Shown here one piece after another: positions 6,066 to 9,101 of a DNA stretch of 9,101 nt. The stretch comes from Bacteroidota bacterium. GTDB lineage: Bacteria > Bacteroidota > Bacteroidia > JAADEI01. The stretch's first letter is position 1. Every line of letters starts with the position of its first letter. Location: positions 1-9,101 of the forward strand of contig JAJRPU010000198.1 of the NCBI GenBank assembly GCA_024280615.1. Direction: 5' to 3'. A model generated the notes under the pieces. It did no database searches. It saw only the letters and a list, made by a program, of their open reading frames with translations, and was not told the origin of the DNA. The translations under genes and the position numbers were made by a program.

Positions 6066-7872
6066 ACTATGGAAAAGTCTTCGTGAGTCCTTTAAAACTT
6101 TTCTCAGGGAGACACAAACTGCTACTACCCGCACTATCACCGCTTTAGCGCTAGTCGCTGGAACCCTATCTGTTGGTTTGCTTATATTATATCACGGCTT
6201 TCCGCTCTCTCAACGTGCCAAATACATAATTGTTGAATTAATACATGTCATCTTTGTTATATATGTTTTCAACTTCTTTGTTAGACTGCTTTATTCACAC
6301 AATAAATTAGAGGTGTTGCGACGCAGGTGGGTAGAAGCCGTTATAATACTCATTTTGACATTTGACCTGTTTAGTTTTTATTTCATTGGCGTCCCACTGC
6401 TGGAATATGTAGCAAAAAACGCCGGATTTGAAAATTACTATCCAATTTATGTTACACTTGTGCAAATCTTTCTCTTTGCTCTGTTGCTCATTGAAGTAGT
6501 TAGATTTAGCCAGTGGGTAATGTACTTACATATTCGTCCTGCAACTATGTTAATCGTATCATTCTTGACACTAATTAGCATTGCAACTTTGCTATTAATG
6601 CTTCCTGAGATGACTGTCAACGGCAGGATTTCCTTCATAGATGCTCTGTTCACTGCCACGAGTGCCACCTGTGTTACGGGCTTGACTGTTGTTGACACAG
6701 GAACATATTTTACTCTCAAAGGTCAACTGGTTATTCTACTGTTTATTCAACTTGGTGGAATAGGTATTGTGTCTTTCGCTACATTCTTTGTTATCTTTCT
6801 GCGTCGTGGAATGGCTATCCATCATCAATTGCAATTGCAGGAGCAACTGGCACAGGAAAGCCTTCAGGATGTGTTCAGACTATTAAAAGAAGTGCTTGTT
6901 TATACATTCATTATTGAATTGCTGGGTGCTGTTTTTATCTTTCTGGCATGGAATCCTGAACTGCAGTTCTCATCTCTCCCAGAACGCATCTATTATAGTA
7001 TCTTTCATTCAGTTAGTGCTTTTTGTAATGCTGGATTTTCGCTTTTTAATAATAGTTACTACACATACCCTTTATCACAGAATTATCAATTACATATGAT
7101 AACTGCAACACTTATTGTTCTGGGCGGACTGGGTTTTCCCGCTTTAAAAGACCTGTTTTCAAGAGAAAACCTTGTTGAGAGACTTCGGCTGCCTTGGAAA
7201 CGGCTCAAGACAAGCACGCACATGGCAATCTACGTTTCATTAATTCTTATAGCATTGGGAACAATAATGATATTCCTACTGGAAAAGGACAATTTGTTTA
7301 AAGGATATAGTTATGCTGAAGCTATTGCTCATTCTTTTTTCCAGTCCATCACTGCCCGAACTGCCGGGTTTAATACAATAGACATTTCGTCTCTTTCAAC
7401 TGCCACCCTGCTCTTTCTGATATTCTTGATGTTCATAGGGGCTTCCTCGGGCTCAACCGGAGGTGGTATAAAGATTTCAACCTTCACTATCATCACACTT
7501 ACCGTATGGTCAGTAGTTAGAAACAAGAAGGAGGTTCATTATCGCAACAGGCGAATTCCACAGGAATTGCAATACAGAGCTTTTGCCATCTTAGCATTCT
7601 CCATAATAATAGTTAGTGTTTCCATTTTCTTGTTGAGCATTGTTGAGCCGGATAAGAATTTCAAAGACATTGTGTTTGAAGCCTTTTCGGCATTTGGAAC
7701 AGTGGGGTTGTCAACAGGGATAACTCCTGAATTGTCTCCAGCCGGGAAAATAATAATAATAATTGACATGTTCATTGGACGGGTGGGACCGCTAACAATG
7801 GCTTTCGCCCTTGCTTCAGCGACCAAAGCGGGTCTATATAGCCTGCCCAGAACAAACGTAATGATTGGTTAA
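6037..7872 (+). CDS. trkH: TrkH/KtrB-type potassium uptake channel subunit
   Basis: This 611-residue inner-membrane protein carries K+ (or K+/Na+) into the cell. The fourfold Trk/Ktr plan is clear. Selectivity loops read ATCVTGL (210-216), FCNAGF (329-334), TARTAGFNT (439-447) and FGTVGLSTG (553-561), and each keeps its filter glycine (215, 333, 444, 557). IQLGGIGIVSF and the SSGSTGGGIKIS loop before the last repeat are further family marks. About 150 N-terminal residues with several extra membrane spans precede the first canonical repeat, so it is longer than simple KtrB proteins (about 450); long forms like this are familiar in Bacteroidota. The regulatory TrkA/KtrA partner, often adjacent, is absent here. 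The ATG at 6037 lies 29 bp inside the kinase gene; the true start could be slightly later, but no better codon with a ribosome site is visible. thiL follows after 13 bp. Confidence 0.93.
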   Translation: MRRLLDSLIELWKSLRESFKTFLRETQTATTRTITALALVAGTLSVGLLILYHGFPLSQRAKYIIVELIHVIFVIYVFNFFVRLLYSHNKLEVLRRRWVEAVIILILTFDLFSFYFIGVPLLEYVAKNAGFENYYPIYVTLVQIFLFALLLIEVVRFSQWVMYLHIRPATMLIVSFLTLISIATLLLMLPEMTVNGRISFIDALFTATSATCVTGLTVVDTGTYFTLKGQLVILLFIQLGGIGIVSFATFFVIFLRRGMAIHHQLQLQEQLAQESLQDVFRLLKEVLVYTFIIELLGAVFIFLAWNPELQFSSLPERIYYSIFHSVSAFCNAGFSLFNNSYYTYPLSQNYQLHMITATLIVLGGLGFPALKDLFSRENLVERLRLPWKRLKTSTHMAIYVSLILIALGTIMIFLLEKDNLFKGYSYAEAIAHSFFQSITARTAGFNTIDISSLSTATLLFLIFLMFIGASSGSTGGGIKISTFTIITLTVWSVVRNKKEVHYRNRRIPQELQYRAFAILAFSIIIVSVSIFLLSIVEPDKNFKDIVFEAFSAFGTVGLSTGITPELSPAGKIIIIIDMFIGRVGPLTMAFALASATKAGLYSLPRTNVMIG

Positions 7873-7876
7873 AATT

Positions 7877-7881
7877 AGAGG
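7877..7881 (+). promoter_or_regulatory. Ribosome binding site deciding the thiL start
   Basis: AGAGG lies four bases before the ATG at 7886. It supports this ATG over the in-frame TTG at 7865, which would overlap the end of trkH and add seven residues unlike the family N-terminus. Spacing is a little short. Confidence 0.45.
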
Positions 7882-7885
7882 TTCC

Positions 7886-8956
7886 ATGAGCAAGAAAGAA
7901 TATATCAACATTGAAGAAATAGGAGAATTTGGGTTAATTGAGGAAATAAAAAAGATGTTTCATGACAAGCACAGAGCAGAAACTCTTATGGGTATTGGGG
8001 ACGATGCTGCAGTGCTTAATATGAACAACCATGTTTTGACACTATTATCAACTGATAACCTTAACGAAGGCGTTCACTTTGACTTGTTCTATACACCTTT
8101 GAAGCATCTGGGGTTTAAGAGTGTATCGGTGAGCGTTTCAGACATTTGTGCTATGAATGGGGAACCGATTGGAATAACAGTGAGCATTGCCTTAGATTCC
8201 CGCTTTACTGTGCCTATGGTAAAAGAGTTTTATGAAGGAGTTCACATTGCCTGTGAGAAATATGGCATAGACCTAATTGGTGGAGACACTACTGGTTCAT
8301 ATAAAGGACTGTTTATAAACACAAGCATAATTGGAAGGGTTGAGAAGGAGCGGATTGCTTACAGGAGCGGTGCTCACCCAGGAGACCTGATATGTGTTAC
8401 AGGCGATTTAGGAGGTGCCTACATTGGATTGCTCATTATGCAACGGGAAAAAGAAGTGCATATTGAAGCACCCAGGGCAACTCTCAAACTGGAAGGATAT
8501 GAATATCCCATAGAGAGGCTTCTGAAGCCTGAAGCCCGACTGGATATTGTTAAACTGCTAAGAGAACTGGATGTTGTGCCCACAGCTATGATTGATGTCT
8601 CAGACGGGTTGGCTTCAGACCTTTTGCACCTTTGCACCGCTTCAAACGTCGGGTGTGTCATCTACGAAGACAAATTTCCTATTGACCCCGTTGTTTACAG
8701 AACTGCCCTGCTTGAATTCAATCTCAATCCAACAACAGTTTTCCTATCTGGCGGCGAAGACTACGAACTGCTGTTTACCATTCCGGAGAAATACGGCGAC
8801 CTCTTTGAAAACCACTCTGATGTAACGATTATAGGAAAAATCCTTCCACAGGAAGAAGGCACCTATATGGTCTCTAAAAGCGGGAATAAATACGAATTAA
8901 TAGCTCAAGGATGGGATGCCTTCAGAAAATACATGAGAGAAAATCCAGAGCAATAG
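7886..8956 (+). CDS. thiL: Thiamine-monophosphate kinase
   Basis: This 356-residue protein of the PurM/ThiL ATP-binding fold phosphorylates thiamine monophosphate to thiamine diphosphate, the active cofactor, in the cytoplasm. It begins with the family opening (EIGEFGLIEEIKKMF) and GIGDDAAVL (36-44), whose aspartates bind Mg-nucleotide. STDNLNEGVHF (55-65) follows, then SVSDICAMNGEP (83-94; many species have NLSDIAAMGG here), GGDTT (132-136), DVSDGLASDL (237-246), SGGEDYELLFT from 288 and the final GWDAF. All the acidic metal ligands I can place are kept, so it should be active. It is the last gene of the visible plus-strand cluster, 13 bp after trkH, and the only thiamine gene in the window. 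The ATG at 7886 is chosen because of the upstream AGAGG and the normal family length. Confidence 0.95.
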   Translation: MSKKEYINIEEIGEFGLIEEIKKMFHDKHRAETLMGIGDDAAVLNMNNHVLTLLSTDNLNEGVHFDLFYTPLKHLGFKSVSVSVSDICAMNGEPIGITVSIALDSRFTVPMVKEFYEGVHIACEKYGIDLIGGDTTGSYKGLFINTSIIGRVEKERIAYRSGAHPGDLICVTGDLGGAYIGLLIMQREKEVHIEAPRATLKLEGYEYPIERLLKPEARLDIVKLLRELDVVPTAMIDVSDGLASDLLHLCTASNVGCVIYEDKFPIDPVVYRTALLEFNLNPTTVFLSGGEDYELLFTIPEKYGDLFENHSDVTIIGKILPQEEGTYMVSKSGNKYELIAQGWDAFRKYMRENPEQ

Positions 8957-8962
8957 CAAAGC

Positions 8963-8987
8963 GTTGTTATACTTAATTATCAACAAC
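8963..8987 (+). terminator. Weak hairpin after thiL, possible terminator
   Basis: GTTGTTATA pairs with TATCAACAAC across a six-base loop, giving a nine-pair stem with one bulged C, beginning 7 bp after the thiL stop. The stem is AT-rich and is followed by an A-rich rather than a T-rich stretch, so it is at best an inefficient terminator or a transcript-end stabiliser. Confidence 0.3.
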
Positions 8988-9089
8988 TTAGCAACTTAAA
9001 AATAATTTAATGCCTATATATAGAAGAGCATGACTTGAATTATAAAAGTTAACATACTACGATATAAAAGCTTTAGTATATAAGGAGCT

Positions 9090-9101
9090 ATGCAAACGCT
9101 C
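9090..9101 (+). CDS. Possible start of a further gene, cut by window edge
   Basis: AAGGAG at 9082-9087 is followed two bases later by ATGCAAACGCTC, which would encode MQTL and runs into the window end. The ribosome-site spacing is shorter than usual and only four codons are visible, so no product can be proposed. The preceding 100 bp are AT-rich and hold an imperfect ATACTA...TAGTAT inverted repeat (about 9053-9079), which might belong to a promoter or operator. Confidence 0.25.

Overview
The window looks like chromosomal DNA from a member of the Bacteroidota. Three things support this: a DUF5103-type type IX secretion plug protein, a family I know only from this phylum; two sequences matching the Bacteroidota -7 promoter box TAnnTTTG in the divergent intergenic region; and weak or absent Shine-Dalgarno sequences before most genes. 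The DNA is AT-rich throughout, and no gene stands out as recently imported.

Layout. Positions 1-300 have no convincing gene. They start with a decayed element built from CACAGAG/CTCTGTG words that continues off the left edge. A small minus-strand gene (301-690) encodes a coiled-coil protein with a C-terminal membrane anchor. Positions 691-1502 hold no convincing gene, but contain a long decayed tandem array with a 21-bp period (about 861-1302). The minus strand then carries, in transcription order from right to left, a small lipoprotein gene (2561-2178), rpmI (L35) and rplT (L20). A 41-bp divergent intergenic region (2562-2602) separates these from five tightly packed plus-strand genes: the T9SS plug-like protein, a class I aminotransferase, a heptose-phosphate kinase, a TrkH/KtrB potassium transporter and thiamine-monophosphate kinase (thiL). 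The plus-strand genes overlap or lie within about 40 bp of each other and are probably one transcription unit. The last 145 bp hold a weak hairpin and perhaps the first four codons of another gene.

How the genes relate. rpmI and rplT are the usual ribosomal pair, but infC, normally just upstream, is not there. The five plus-strand genes serve unrelated functions (secretion, amino acid metabolism, LPS core sugar synthesis, K+ uptake, thiamine cofactor), so the cluster is more likely a housekeeping operon of convenience than a dedicated system. I found no CRISPR array, transposase, toxin-antitoxin pair, phage gene or tRNA. The least explained part of the window is the 21-bp array. It keeps its period over more than 400 bp, shows a local hint of a 63-bp higher-order repeat, and leaves reading frames open on both strands.
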